A DNA stretch of 64,000 nucleotides from the NCBI RefSeq assembly GCF_021412585.1, contig NZ_JAKCMI010000023.1, forward strand, positions 124,001 to 188,000, in the 5' to 3' direction. Source of the stretch: Halomonas alkalisoli (GTDB lineage Bacteria > Pseudomonadota > Gammaproteobacteria > Pseudomonadales > Halomonadaceae). A program made the translations under genes and the position numbers. How positions within the stretch are numbered: the stretch's first letter is position 1; each line of letters opens with the position of its first letter. Below the pieces are notes generated by a model, which saw nothing but the letters and a program-made list of their open reading frames with translations, had not been told where the DNA came from and searched no databases. This document shows, one piece after another, positions 18,661-29,507 of the stretch.

Positions 18661-19743
18661 ATGAGGCATAGTCGAAGGGTGGGCCTGGCAATGGCGGCGC
18701 TGGGGCTGTTGGCGCTGCTGGGGGGCTGCGACAGGGCGCCGGCCGCCAGTCAGGCGGTGAATGCGACGGTCGATGCTCGGGCTGCCGTTCGCGTCAGCCC
18801 GGTGCGGAACAGTGCCGCCGAAGAGCGAGTTCGCTTCCCCGGCATCGTCCGCCCGAAGGAGCGGGTGTCGCCGGCTTTCCTGCATGCCGGCGTGCTCAGG
18901 GAGCGCCTCGTGGAGCGCGGCCAGCGCGTCGAGAAGGGCGCCCCCCTGGCACGCCTGCATAATCCGGCCCTGGAGCCTGCCCTGGCCGGAGCCGAGGGGC
19001 GGGTGAGGGAACTCGATGCCCATCTGGCCAGGCTAGGCAGGGATGTGGAGCGGGCCCGGGCGCTGCGCGAACGGAACCTGGTCGCCCAGGAGGAGCTGGA
19101 TCGGCTGGTGTCGGAACGGGAGGCCACCGTCCAGGCCCGGGAGCAGGCGGTGGCCTCCCGTGCCGACGCCCGGGCCCAGGTCGAGGAGATGACGCTGCGG
19201 GCACCCTTCGCCGCCGACGTGGCCGACCTGTTCGTCGAGGCGGGCGACTTCGTGGCCGCCGGCGAACCGGTGCTGGCGCTTTCCGGTGTCGATGGCGTGG
19301 AGGTGGCGATTCGCGTCCCGGCGATGCTCGGCGCACGGCTAACCGCGGGGATGACGGCTCAGGTGTCGCCGACGCTGCATGAAGGCCGCTTCCAGGGGCG
19401 GATCAGCAGCGTGGGGAGAGCCGGTTCGGCGCTGGTGCCGGTGGTGGTCGAACTCGATCCCGACCCGCGCCTGGCCCCCGGGGAGTCGGTGCAGGTATCT
19501 CTTGCCGTTCCCATGGGGTCATCGCTGCAGGTGCCACTCTCTGCCGTGCAGGACCCCGGGGGACATGCGCCCTATGTGCTTGCCCTGACGGATGACGAGA
19601 CCGTGCGGCGGGTGGAGGTGGCACCGGGGCGACTGGCGGACGGCTGGGTGACCATCTCGGCCCCGCTTTCTCCCGGCGACCGGGTGGTGGTGGCGGGCCA
19701 GGGGCGCCTCCAGCAGGGCGATAGCGTGCGGGTACTGCGATGA
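18661..19743 (+). CDS. RND efflux periplasmic adaptor (membrane-fusion lipoprotein)
   Basis: A 360-residue HlyD/AcrA-type adaptor. Lipobox LLGGC with Cys23 marks it as an inner-membrane-anchored lipoprotein. The order is lipoyl half, a short coiled hairpin with heptads (about residues 115-170), the second lipoyl half (MTLRAPFAADVADL), a beta barrel and a membrane-proximal domain. It links the RND pump to an outer-membrane channel. Its last codons overlap the pump gene by 4 bases (ATGA). No outer-membrane factor gene follows, so it must borrow a TolC-like channel. Confidence 0.9.
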   Translation: MRHSRRVGLAMAALGLLALLGGCDRAPAASQAVNATVDARAAVRVSPVRNSAAEERVRFPGIVRPKERVSPAFLHAGVLRERLVERGQRVEKGAPLARLHNPALEPALAGAEGRVRELDAHLARLGRDVERARALRERNLVAQEELDRLVSEREATVQAREQAVASRADARAQVEEMTLRAPFAADVADLFVEAGDFVAAGEPVLALSGVDGVEVAIRVPAMLGARLTAGMTAQVSPTLHEGRFQGRISSVGRAGSALVPVVVELDPDPRLAPGESVQVSLAVPMGSSLQVPLSAVQDPGGHAPYVLALTDDETVRRVEVAPGRLADGWVTISAPLSPGDRVVVAGQGRLQQGDSVRVLR

Positions 19744-22742
19744 AGTGGCTGCACGCGACGCTGCACTTCAAGCGCCTGGTGCTGACCGTGACGGCACTGC
19801 TGGCGCTGATCGGGCTGGCCGCCTGGCTGACAATGGACCGTCAGGAGGATCCCTTCTTTCCCTACCGCTTCGGCCAGGTGCTGGTGCCGTATCCCGGCGC
19901 GGAGCCGGAGCAGGTCGAGCGCCTGGTGCTCAACGCGCTGGAAGAGGAGCTGGCCCAGGTCGAGGAGGTCAACGAGCTCATCGGCACGGCGCGGCTGGGG
20001 GTGGCGCATGTCACCATCGAGATGCACGAGCATGTCTATGACACCGACGCCGCCTGGGAGCAGATCCGCATTGCGGTGAATCGGGCAGCGCGCAAGTTTC
20101 CCGACGGGGTGGGTGACGCCGAGATCAGCGATCGGGACTCCGACGCCCACGGCATCGTGCTGTCGGTGACCGGCTCCGATGACCTGCTCGAGCTGCGCGA
20201 GGCAGCCGAGCGGCTGCGGCGGGATCTGTTCCGACTCAAGGACATTGCGCGCATCGACCTGCTCGCCGATCCCGGGCAGCAGGTCATCGTCAGTTGGGAC
20301 GATGCCCTGGCGGAACTGACCGGGCTCGATGCCCAGGCGCTGGGCGATCAGTTGGCCGCCCGCAACCTGACATCCGCGGGAGGCAGCCTCTCCAGCGGCG
20401 GGCGCTCGGTGGTGCTCGACCCGGTGACGGAGTTTGGCAGTCTCGAAGATCTGGCCATGACGCCGATTCGCACGCGGCGTGGGGACGTCATTCCGCTGGG
20501 CGAGCTGGCGGATGTACGGCTGTCGCCACGGGAGCCTGCCATCGAGCGGATCTGGCATGACGGTGAGCCCGCCGTGGCACTGGGCATCATTCTCTCCAAC
20601 GAGCGGGTCAATGCCGTCCGTTTCGGCGAATCCCTGCGCAGCCTGCTCGACGAGGTGCGCCCCGCCTATGCGCCGCTGCAGATCCAGGAGATGTTCTATC
20701 AGCCCCGCTGGGTGGAGCAGCGGCTGGCCGAACTCGGCGTCTCGCTGCTGCTGGGTATTTCCATTCTCGGCGTCCTGCTGTTCCTGACCATGGGCCTGAG
20801 GCTGGGATTCGCGGTGATGCTGATCGTGCCGCTGGTGACCTTTTCGGCCCTGGCCATCTATGCCATGGGAGGCGGCATCCTGCACCAGATCGCCGTGGCG
20901 GGCATGGTGATTGCGCTGGGTATGCTGGTGGACAACGCCATCGTCATGGTGGAGAACCTGCAGTGGCATCGCGACCAGGGGCTCTCGGCGGCGGAGGCCG
21001 TGTCGCGTTCGGTGCGAGAGCTTGCCGCGCCGCTGATGGCGGCGACCGGTACCACCCTGGCCGCCTTCGTGCCGCTGCTGCTTTCCAGCGGCAATACCGC
21101 CGACTTCACCCGGGCGATTCCGGTGATGGTGATGCTGACCCTGGTGGTGAGCTACCTCTATGCCGTCTTCGTCACCCCCGTCTTCGCCGCCGCCATCCTC
21201 AAGCCCGGCGGCGGCTCACAGCGGCGCAGCCTGTCAGGCGCCGGTTCGCGGATCGGGCGCTTCGCCGTTCGCTGGCCCGGCGGCATACTCGCCGGCGCCG
21301 TGGTCCTGCTGGTGGGCGCGCTGGCCATGGTGCCACTGCTCAACCATGACTTCTTTCCCGATACGGACCGCAACCAACTGGTCATCGACCTGCACTTCGC
21401 CGAGGGCACGCATCTCGATTACACCGCCCATGAGGCGAGCGTGCTGGCCGCGAACCTGCGTGAGCGGCCGGCGGTGACCGGCGTACACCTCTTTGCCGGC
21501 TTCAGCGGTCCACGGTTCTATTACAACCTGGTCGAGCAGCCCCGTCAGGCGCATCTGGCGCGGCTGGTGGTCGAGGCGGAGCATGCCGACGATCTGGCTC
21601 CGCTGATGGCGTGGGTCCGGGACGTTACCCTGGAACGGTTGCCGGAGGCCGATGTGGTGGCGCGACGCCTGGGGCAGGGGCCTCCCGTCACCGCCCCCGT
21701 CGAGATTCGCGTCTTCGCTGAGGAGCGCAGCCGGCTCGCCGAAGGCACAGAGCGCATTCTTGCGCTGGTGCGGGGTGCCGAGGGCGCGCGGGATGCGCGG
21801 CATACCCTGGGTGAAGGGCTGCCCACGCTGCGGCTGGAAGTGGACGATGCCCGTGCCGGGGAGTTCGGCCTGTCGCGGCGCGAGGTCGCCATGGCGGTGG
21901 CGGGTGCCAGTCGCGGCATCGAGGTGAGTACCTGGCGCGCCGAGCGGGAACCCGCGGCGCTGCTGGTTCGTTCCCCGGAGGGCGAGCGCTTCCCCCTGTC
22001 TGCGCTCGAAGGGCTGCGCCTGACCGCGGACAACGGCGACTCGGTGCCTCTCGGCGAGGTCGCCGCCCTGCGCACGACATGGCAGCCGGCGGTGATCCAG
22101 CATCGTGGCCTGCGCCGCATGACCACCGTGCTGGCCGAGGTGGCGGATGGCCAGACCTATGCCGGGGTGCTGGACGGACTGCTGCCGCGGCTGGCGGAGC
22201 TCGAGCTGCCGGAGGGAGTGACCTACATGGTGGGTGGGGCGGCCGAGTCGGCGGGGGATGCCAATACGGCGCTGTTCCAGACCCTGCCATTCGGCATCCT
22301 GTTGCTGGTCGTCTTCCTGCTGGCGCAGTTCAACTCCTTTCGCCAGTTGGGCATCGTATTGACCACCGTGCCGCTGGCGGCCATCGGTGTGATCCCGGGC
22401 CTGTGGCTGACCGGGCAGCCATTCGGCTTCACCGCCATGCTGGGCGTCGTCGCCCTGGTGGGGATCGTGGTCAACAATGCCATCGTGCTGATCGACGTGA
22501 TGAATACCAATCGCAGGCAGGGCATGCCCCTGGACGATGCGGTCGTCGGGGCGGTCGCTCGGCGCACCCGGCCGGTGCTGCTCACTACCGCCACCACTGT
22601 CGCCGGCCTGGTGCCCTTGACCCTGACCCAGTCGACGCTGTGGCCGCCCATGGCCTGGGCGATCATCTCGGGGCTCATCGCCTCGACCCTGCTCACGCTA
22701 CTGGTGATCCCGGCGCTCTATCGGCTGGTCATGAAATGGTAA
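19740..22742 (+). CDS. RND-family efflux pump permease (AcrB/MdtB superfamily)
   Basis: A 1000-residue inner-membrane proton antiporter of the HAE type: TM1, a large periplasmic loop, a six-TM block, a second large loop (about residues 540-820), and the last TM block. The proton-relay Asp is seen in GMLVDNAIVMVEN (Asp398); its neighbour is Asn, so the usual DD pair is DN. The second half has NNAIVLIDVMN. It couples by overlap to the adaptor gene. At 1000 residues it is a little shorter than AcrB (1049). Substrate unknown. Confidence 0.92.
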   Translation: MKWLHATLHFKRLVLTVTALLALIGLAAWLTMDRQEDPFFPYRFGQVLVPYPGAEPEQVERLVLNALEEELAQVEEVNELIGTARLGVAHVTIEMHEHVYDTDAAWEQIRIAVNRAARKFPDGVGDAEISDRDSDAHGIVLSVTGSDDLLELREAAERLRRDLFRLKDIARIDLLADPGQQVIVSWDDALAELTGLDAQALGDQLAARNLTSAGGSLSSGGRSVVLDPVTEFGSLEDLAMTPIRTRRGDVIPLGELADVRLSPREPAIERIWHDGEPAVALGIILSNERVNAVRFGESLRSLLDEVRPAYAPLQIQEMFYQPRWVEQRLAELGVSLLLGISILGVLLFLTMGLRLGFAVMLIVPLVTFSALAIYAMGGGILHQIAVAGMVIALGMLVDNAIVMVENLQWHRDQGLSAAEAVSRSVRELAAPLMAATGTTLAAFVPLLLSSGNTADFTRAIPVMVMLTLVVSYLYAVFVTPVFAAAILKPGGGSQRRSLSGAGSRIGRFAVRWPGGILAGAVVLLVGALAMVPLLNHDFFPDTDRNQLVIDLHFAEGTHLDYTAHEASVLAANLRERPAVTGVHLFAGFSGPRFYYNLVEQPRQAHLARLVVEAEHADDLAPLMAWVRDVTLERLPEADVVARRLGQGPPVTAPVEIRVFAEERSRLAEGTERILALVRGAEGARDARHTLGEGLPTLRLEVDDARAGEFGLSRREVAMAVAGASRGIEVSTWRAEREPAALLVRSPEGERFPLSALEGLRLTADNGDSVPLGEVAALRTTWQPAVIQHRGLRRMTTVLAEVADGQTYAGVLDGLLPRLAELELPEGVTYMVGGAAESAGDANTALFQTLPFGILLLVVFLLAQFNSFRQLGIVLTTVPLAAIGVIPGLWLTGQPFGFTAMLGVVALVGIVVNNAIVLIDVMNTNRRQGMPLDDAVVGAVARRTRPVLLTTATTVAGLVPLTLTQSTLWPPMAWAIISGLIASTLLTLLVIPALYRLVMKW

Positions 22743-22848
22743 GCAGCAACTACCGGCCTTGTTGGAGCGCTCGGTTCGGCGCCCCGACTTTGCGTCGCGA
22801 CTGGCGCCGTCAGGTGTCCCGGCAAAGGAGGCTCTGGTTAGCGCTGGC

Positions 22849-23298
22849 TCAGCGCTCGTGGATGACGTCCATGGGGTAGAAGCGGCTGGCCAGGGCGTCG
22901 CGTATGCGGCGCAGAACCAGGGGGCTTCTCAGCCGGCCCTGTCGATCCAGCGCTTCGATCTCCTCCAGGGTGAGCCAGTGAACGGCAATGATCGCCGGGT
23001 CCAGCTCATTGCCCAGGTGGGCCAGGGCCATGCCGAAGAAGCCGTGGCTGTGAAAGGTCTGGCCACCGGGCGCTTCGTAGACATAAAGCCCCAGGTAGTC
23101 GGTGATGCCGACCTGCCAGGCGCTCTCCTCTCGCAGTTCGCGCAGGGCGGCTTCGCGGATGCGTTCGCCGGGCTCGAGATGGCCGGCGGGCTGGTTGAAG
23201 AGCGTCTGCCCGCCATCCGGGGCTTCCTCCACCATCAGGAAGCAGCCGGCGCGCTCCACCACGGTGGCCACGGTGACATGCGGTTGCCAGCGGCTCAT
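22849..23298 (-). CDS. nudJ: Nudix hydrolase, NudJ-like phosphatase
   Basis: A 149-residue Nudix enzyme. The Nudix box is visible from GHLEPGERIREAALRELREE (about residues 40-59), with all acidic metal ligands present. NudJ hydrolyses nucleoside di- and triphosphates and HMP-PP. The ATG at 23298 has a near-perfect AGGAGGT site 5 bases upstream and overlaps rluE by 4 bases (ATGA). In enterobacteria nudJ lies directly beside mnmA; here the TetR-RND cassette separates them. Confidence 0.88.
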   Translation of the reverse strand: MSRWQPHVTVATVVERAGCFLMVEEAPDGGQTLFNQPAGHLEPGERIREAALRELREESAWQVGITDYLGLYVYEAPGGQTFHSHGFFGMALAHLGNELDPAIIAVHWLTLEEIEALDRQGRLRSPLVLRRIRDALASRFYPMDVIHER

Positions 23299-23918
23299 CG
23301 GTGACCTCCTTTTCGGCGCGGTGAGCGCCGCGATGTGGTGTGTGGGGCGTGCAGGACCTCCCGACGCCACTCTCCCGGCGCCAGGCCGTCGAGCTGCCAT
23401 GGGCCGATGGCGACGCGCACCAGTCGCAGGGTGGGGTGGCCGACATGGGCCGTCATGCGCCGCACCTGGCGGTTGCGCCCCTCGCTGATGGTCAGCTCCA
23501 GCCAGCTGGTCACCGGGTGGCGCTTGGGGTCCAGCGGCGGCGTGCGTGGCGGCAGCCCGCTCTCCTCCAGTCGTCGCACCCTGGCCGGTCGCGTCATGCC
23601 ATCCTTCAATTTTACGCCATGGCACAGCGCCTGCAGGGCGGTATCACTCGGCCGACCCTCCACCTGCACCCGATAGGTCTTGGGCTGCTTGTGACGAGGG
23701 TCGCTGATGCGGTGTATCAGCGCACCGTCATCGGTCAGCAGCAGCAGGCCTTCGGAGTCGTAGTCGAGTCGGCCGGCGGCATAGATGCCTGGCACATCGA
23801 GCACGTCCGCCAGGGTGGCGCGCCGCTCACCGTGGGTCGCACCACCAGCCTCGGCCGGGCGGTCGGTGAACTGGGAGAGCATGCGGTAGGGCTTGTGCAG
23901 CAGATAGAGAAAGCTCAT
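23295..23918 (-). CDS. rluE: 23S rRNA pseudouridine synthase RluE
   Basis: A 207-residue RsuA-family synthase without the N-terminal S4 domain, as in RluE, which makes pseudouridine 2457 of 23S rRNA. The catalytic Asp lies in AGRLDYDSEGLLLLT. Further family blocks are KTYRVQVEG and SEGRNRQVRRM. The C-terminus is Arg/Lys-rich. It is divergent from icd with about 118 bp between, the same arrangement as in E. coli, and leads the rluE-nudJ operon. Confidence 0.92.
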   Translation of the reverse strand: MSFLYLLHKPYRMLSQFTDRPAEAGGATHGERRATLADVLDVPGIYAAGRLDYDSEGLLLLTDDGALIHRISDPRHKQPKTYRVQVEGRPSDTALQALCHGVKLKDGMTRPARVRRLEESGLPPRTPPLDPKRHPVTSWLELTISEGRNRQVRRMTAHVGHPTLRLVRVAIGPWQLDGLAPGEWRREVLHAPHTTSRRSPRRKGGHR

Positions 23919-23989
23919 TCGACCAAGGTCTTGCTACCATAGATTGTCGACAAATATGAGAGCAAGCCTACTCCGACTGTCCGGGTGAA

Positions 23990-23998
23990 TGCTATACT
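23990..23998 (+). promoter_or_regulatory. Extended -10 promoter of icd
   Basis: TGCTATACT is an extended -10 box (TGn plus TATACT) followed by a GC-rich CCGCGC discriminator. It lies 38 bases before the icd ATG. The same TGCTAxxxT pattern occurs before pyrD and murI in this window. Confidence 0.6.
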
Positions 23999-24036
23999 CC
24001 GCGCTCCACTGAATAGACCAGACAGGGGAGTTCTCA

Positions 24037-25293
<1,257 letters not shown>

Positions 25294-25313
25294 ACGGCTC
25301 GGCGAGTACCCGG

Positions 25314-25349
25314 GGCCCTCGTCCGCCGCTTGGCGGGCGGGGGCCTTTT
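25314..25349 (+). terminator. Rho-independent terminator of icd
   Basis: A 14-bp stem (two G-T pairs) with loop GCTT is followed by TTTT, 20 bases after the icd stop. Confidence 0.9.
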
Positions 25350-25388
25350 GCGTCAGAACCATGAACCCTGTCGGCCCTGGGGCGTCCA

Positions 25389-25838
25389 ATGATTTTCGAG
25401 ATGTCTGGTGCGGACGGCTTGTCGAGATGGTATGTGGCTTTTATGTTCAAGACAGAAGACCCGAATGCGAGCAGGCTGGTCGGCAGTACCGCCGGCATGA
25501 CCAGGCCGCCGCGGCCCGAGGAGAGACCCGATGAGGAGGGGGACGAGGATCTGGCCGTCCAGTCCTCGGACCCTGAGGTGGCGCGCCCACCGATGTACAA
25601 GGTGGTGTTGCACAATGACGACTTCACCCCCATGGAGTTCGTGGTGGAGGTGCTTCAGAGCTTCTTCCTCATGGACAGTGAGACCGCGGTGCAGGTGATG
25701 CTGACGGTTCACACCCAGGGAAAGGCCACTTGTGGCATATTTACCCGCGACATTGCGGAAACCAAAAGTCACCAAGTCAATCAATATGCAAGAGAGTGTC
25801 AGCACCCGCTGCTCTGCGATATCGAGGCGGCGGACTGA
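25389..25838 (+). CDS. clpS: ATP-dependent Clp protease adaptor ClpS
   Basis: ClpS delivers N-degron substrates to ClpAP. The conserved core begins at [21 protein letters not shown], with the N-end-residue pocket (NDD) and ClpA-binding face present. The frame gives 149 residues, longer than the usual 105-120 because of an acidic, Pro-rich N-terminal arm (about residues 37-65). Other in-frame starts are ATG 25443 (131 residues) and ATG 25497; no start has a clear ribosome site, so the N-terminus is uncertain. clpA follows after about 140 bp on the same strand. Confidence 0.88.
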   Translation: MIFEMSGADGLSRWYVAFMFKTEDPNASRLVGSTAGMTRPPRPEERPDEEGDEDLAVQSSDPEVARPPMYKVVLHNDDFTPMEFVVEVLQSFFLMDSETAVQVMLTVHTQGKATCGIFTRDIAETKSHQVNQYARECQHPLLCDIEAAD

Positions 25839-25979
25839 CTCCCGGACATGGTCGAAACGGGATATAGAATGGCAGTCGTTGAGGAAGAGACTTGCAACGG
25901 CGGCGTTTGTGCCCGATGTTGATGATGCCGGACCACGAAAGATCCGATGCAAGCCCTAAGCGGCGAGAAGGGGACTGCC

Positions 25980-28256
25980 ATGCTGAGCAAAGAACTTGAA
26001 CTGACCCTGAACACGGCGTTTACCGTGGCCCGCTCCAAGCGGCACGAGTTCATGACCGTGGAGCACCTGCTGCTGGCTCTGCTTGACAACGCCTCCGCAG
26101 CCGACGTGCTGAGAGCCTGTGGGGCCAATCTCGACAAGCTGCGGTCCGACCTGCAGGACTTCATCAACTCCACCACTCCGCTGATCCCCGAGGATCAGAG
26201 CGACCGTGAAACCCAGCCGACACTGGGCTTCCAGCGTGTCCTGCAGCGGGCTGTGTTCCACGTGCAGTCCTCGGGCAAGAGCGAGGTCACCGGTGCCAAC
26301 GTGCTGGTGGCGATCTTCTCCGAGCAGGAGAGCCAGGCGGTCTACTTCCTCAAGCAACAGAATGTGGCGCGGGTCGATGCGGTCAACTACATCGCCCACG
26401 GCATATCCAAGGTGGCCGGCCATGGTCACAGCCCCTCCTCACCGCCGCCGGACTCCGAGGAAGCGGAGGAGGGCGGTACGGAGAGCGGCACCAATCCGTT
26501 GACCGGCTATGCCACCAACCTCAACGAGCAGGCCAGGATCGGCAAGATCGATCCGCTGATCGGGCGCGAGCATGAGCTCGAGCGCGTCATCCAGATCCTG
26601 GCGCGGCGGCGCAAGAACAACCCGCTGCTGGTGGGTGAGGCCGGCGTGGGCAAGACCGCGATCGCCGAAGGTCTGGCCAAGCGGATCGTCGAGGAGGACG
26701 TCCCCGAGGTGATCGGCGACGCGGTAGTCTATTCGCTGGACATGGGTGCCCTGCTGGCCGGTACCAAGTATCGCGGTGACTTCGAGAAGCGGCTGAAGAG
26801 CCTGCTGGCGGAGCTCAAGAAGCAGCCCAATGCGATCCTCTTCATCGACGAGATCCATACGGTGATCGGCGCCGGGGCGGCATCCGGCGGCGTCATGGAC
26901 GCCTCCAACCTGCTCAAGCCGCTGCTCTCCTCCGGTGAGCTGCGCTGCATTGGCTCCACCACCTTCCAGGAGTTCCGCGGCATCTTCGAGAAGGATCGCG
27001 CCCTGGCGCGTCGCTTCCAGAAAGTCGATGTCATGGCGCCCTCGGTGGATGACACCATCCGCATCCTCAAGGGCCTGCGCTCGCGCTTCGAGGAGCATCA
27101 CCAGCTCAAGTACACCGATGCGGCCCTGGAGAGTGCGGCACGTCTCGCGGATCGCTACATCAACGATCGCCACCTGCCCGACAAGGCCATCGACGTGATC
27201 GACGAGGCCGGTGCCCATCAGCGGCTGTTGCCGCCGGAGGTGCGCATCGGCACCATCGACGTCGACCAGGTCGAGGCGGTGGTGGCCTCCATCGCGCGGA
27301 TCCCGCCGAAGAGCGTATCCAGCTCCGACCGCAAGCTGCTTGAGAACCTGGACCGCGATCTCAAGATGCTGGTATTCGGTCAGGACGAGGCCATCGACAG
27401 CCTTTCCGCGGCGATCAAGCTCTCTCGCGCCGGCCTCAAGTCCCCCGACAAGCCGGTGGGCAGCTTCCTGTTCGCCGGCCCCACCGGGGTGGGCAAGACC
27501 GAGGTGGCGCGCCAGCTGTCGCGGATCATGGGCATCGAACTGGTGCGTTTCGACATGTCGGAGTACATGGAGCGTCACACCGTATCCCGGTTGATCGGCG
27601 CGCCCCCGGGCTATGTCGGCTACGACCAGGGGGGCCTGCTCACCGAAGCGATCACCAAGCAGCCGCACTGCGTGCTGCTGCTCGACGAGGTCGAGAAGGC
27701 ACACCCGGAAGTCTTCAACCTGCTGCTGCAGGTCATGGACCACGGGCGGCTGACCGACAACAACGGGCGTGAGGCGGACTTCCGCCATGTGATCGTGATC
27801 ATGACCTCCAACGCCGGGGCCGAGCAGCAGGCGCGACGCTCCATCGGCTTCCAGTCCCAGGACCACTCCACCGATGCCATGGAGGTGATTCGAAAGACCT
27901 TCTCGCCGGAATTCCGCAACCGGCTCGATGGCATCATCCAGTTCCACTCCCTGCCCACCTCGGTGGTGCGCAGCGTGGTGGACAAGTTCCTGGTGGAGCT
28001 ACAGGCGCAGCTCGACGAGAAGCGGGTCCAACTGGATGTGGACATGGCAGCGCGGGACTGGCTGGCCGAGAAGGGCTACGATCCGAGCATGGGTGCGCGC
28101 CCAATGGCCCGTATCATCCAGGAACGGCTGAAGAAGCCACTGGCCGAGCTGATCTTGTTTGGCGAACTGGCGGAGCATGGCGGGATCGTGCACGTCAACG
28201 TGGAGGATGGCGAACTGCACCTCTCCACGGAGGCGGAGTTGGCCGACGCCCCTTGA
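25980..28256 (+). CDS. clpA: ATP-dependent Clp protease ATPase subunit ClpA
   Basis: A 758-residue AAA+ unfoldase, exactly the E. coli length. It has an N-domain of two repeats (residues 1-140, binds ClpS), first Walker [14 protein letters not shown], a second AAA module with [13 protein letters not shown] and the pore loop GYVGYDQGG. It feeds proteins to ClpP, which is not encoded here. The ATG at 25980 has AAGGGGA about 7 bases upstream and begins MLSKELE as in the family; the frame itself opens at 25947. It pairs with clpS and with bpt/aat nearby as the N-degron pathway. Confidence 0.96.
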   Translation: MLSKELELTLNTAFTVARSKRHEFMTVEHLLLALLDNASAADVLRACGANLDKLRSDLQDFINSTTPLIPEDQSDRETQPTLGFQRVLQRAVFHVQSSGKSEVTGANVLVAIFSEQESQAVYFLKQQNVARVDAVNYIAHGISKVAGHGHSPSSPPPDSEEAEEGGTESGTNPLTGYATNLNEQARIGKIDPLIGREHELERVIQILARRRKNNPLLVGEAGVGKTAIAEGLAKRIVEEDVPEVIGDAVVYSLDMGALLAGTKYRGDFEKRLKSLLAELKKQPNAILFIDEIHTVIGAGAASGGVMDASNLLKPLLSSGELRCIGSTTFQEFRGIFEKDRALARRFQKVDVMAPSVDDTIRILKGLRSRFEEHHQLKYTDAALESAARLADRYINDRHLPDKAIDVIDEAGAHQRLLPPEVRIGTIDVDQVEAVVASIARIPPKSVSSSDRKLLENLDRDLKMLVFGQDEAIDSLSAAIKLSRAGLKSPDKPVGSFLFAGPTGVGKTEVARQLSRIMGIELVRFDMSEYMERHTVSRLIGAPPGYVGYDQGGLLTEAITKQPHCVLLLDEVEKAHPEVFNLLLQVMDHGRLTDNNGREADFRHVIVIMTSNAGAEQQARRSIGFQSQDHSTDAMEVIRKTFSPEFRNRLDGIIQFHSLPTSVVRSVVDKFLVELQAQLDEKRVQLDVDMAARDWLAEKGYDPSMGARPMARIIQERLKKPLAELILFGELAEHGGIVHVNVEDGELHLSTEAELADAP

Positions 28257-28285
28257 CGGGGCAGGCTAGCACCCGCTCGACACAG

Positions 28286-28311
28286 CGCCCTGTCTTCGGA
28301 CGGGGCGTTGT
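28286..28311. terminator. clpA terminator with UUCG tetraloop
   Basis: CGCCCTGTC, loop TTCG, GACGGGGCG (9 bp with one G-T pair) lies 30 bases after clpA, between clpA and the convergent infA. Confidence 0.75.
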
Positions 28312-28361
28312 CGTGTGTGTGGGGAGCCGTTGTGGTGCGGGAGGAGCGGGCTCGTTCGCTA

Positions 28362-28580
28362 TCAGCGTGAGCGGTAGACGATACGTCCCTTGGTGAGGTC
28401 GTAAGGGGTCAGCTCGACCTTGACCTTGTCACCGGTGAGGATACGAATGTAGTTCTTGCGCATCTTGCCGGAGATATGGGCCGTCACGACGTGGCCGTTT
28501 TCCAGCTCGACGCGGAAGGTGGTGTTGGGAAGGGTATCGACGACGACGCCTTCCATTTCGATATGGTCTTCACGTGCCAT
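28362..28580 (-). CDS. infA: Translation initiation factor IF-1
   Basis: A 72-residue OB-fold protein that binds the 30S A site with IF-2 and IF-3. The whole sequence is canonical, from [13 protein letters not shown] to [11 protein letters not shown]. It is convergent with clpA and lies downstream of bpt on the same strand with about 160 bp between; this clpA-infA-bpt-aat order is conserved in many gammaproteobacteria. Confidence 0.97.
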   Translation of the reverse strand: MAREDHIEMEGVVVDTLPNTTFRVELENGHVVTAHISGKMRKNYIRILTGDKVKVELTPYDLTKGRIVYRSR

Positions 28581-28739
28581 ATAGGCGGTTCCTCGCTGAT
28601 GGTAACGATGATCTCGACGACTTCCTGTGGTGACCGTGCCGGACGGTCAGAAGCCTCATTCGGCGATAGCAGGCAAGCCTCTGCGCCGATGGATAGCGCG
28701 GTATTGTGCCGCAAGCTGGGCGTCAAGGCAAAGAAGGCC

Positions 28740-29495
28740 TTACTCCAATGGCGCATTTTCGGTGGGAAGCGTGCGCCGCCAATGCCGGCCGTCGAGTATC
28801 TCCAGGGGCTGGTATGCCTCCTTGTAGGACATCTTGCGACAGTTCTGGATCCAGTACCCCAGGTAGACATGGGGCAGGTCGCGGCGGTACGCCTCCTTCA
28901 CCAGGCTGAGAACGGCGTAGGCGCCGAGCGACCGGCGGTCCCACTGGGGGGCTGGGTCGAAGAAGGTATAGATGGCCGATAGTCCATGTTCCAGATGGTC
29001 GAAGGCCGATACGGCCAGCAGCCGGTCGTCGAGCCGGAACTCCAGCAGTCGTGAGTAGTGCTCGTCCAGGGTCAGAAAGGTGCGGTACTGTTCATGGCTT
29101 GGCGGGAACATGTCGCCGTCGCTGTGGCGGGCGTATATGTAGCGTTCGTAGAGCGCATAGTGTTCCGCGTCGAACAGCGCCGGTCGCTCGATCAGTCGAA
29201 GATCCGCGTTGCGTCGACGAATGCGGCGCTGACTGCGGCTGGGCTGAAAGTCCTGTACCGGAATGCGAACCGAGAGGCAGGCGCTGCAACCCTCGCAGTG
29301 GGGGCGGTAGAGGTGGCGCCCGCTGCGCCGAAAGCCGAGCAGGGCAAGCGCATCGTAGACGCCCTGGCTGTGGGACTCCTGGGGGTCCAGGAAAAGCGTT
29401 GTCGCCTCGTGGCCTTCGAGATAGCTGCAGGCGTGAGGCACGGTCAGGAAGAAGCGCAGATCCCGTACCGGATGCTGAGGCGTATTGCTGCTCAC
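28740..29495 (-). CDS. bpt: Aspartate/glutamate leucyltransferase Bpt
   Basis: A 251-residue aminoacyl-tRNA-protein transferase that adds Leu to N-terminal Asp or Glu, creating an N-degron for ClpS/ClpAP. The N-terminal Cys cluster is seen in HCEGCSACLSVRI (about residues 66-78), then the SQRRIRRRNADL block and the GNAT-like C-terminal half with YLGYWIQNCRKMSYK. It lies 12 bases after aat, so the two are one operon. Confidence 0.94.
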   Translation of the reverse strand: MSSNTPQHPVRDLRFFLTVPHACSYLEGHEATTLFLDPQESHSQGVYDALALLGFRRSGRHLYRPHCEGCSACLSVRIPVQDFQPSRSQRRIRRRNADLRLIERPALFDAEHYALYERYIYARHSDGDMFPPSHEQYRTFLTLDEHYSRLLEFRLDDRLLAVSAFDHLEHGLSAIYTFFDPAPQWDRRSLGAYAVLSLVKEAYRRDLPHVYLGYWIQNCRKMSYKEAYQPLEILDGRHWRRTLPTENAPLE

Positions 29496-29507
29496 GTGGG
29501 TCGCCTC

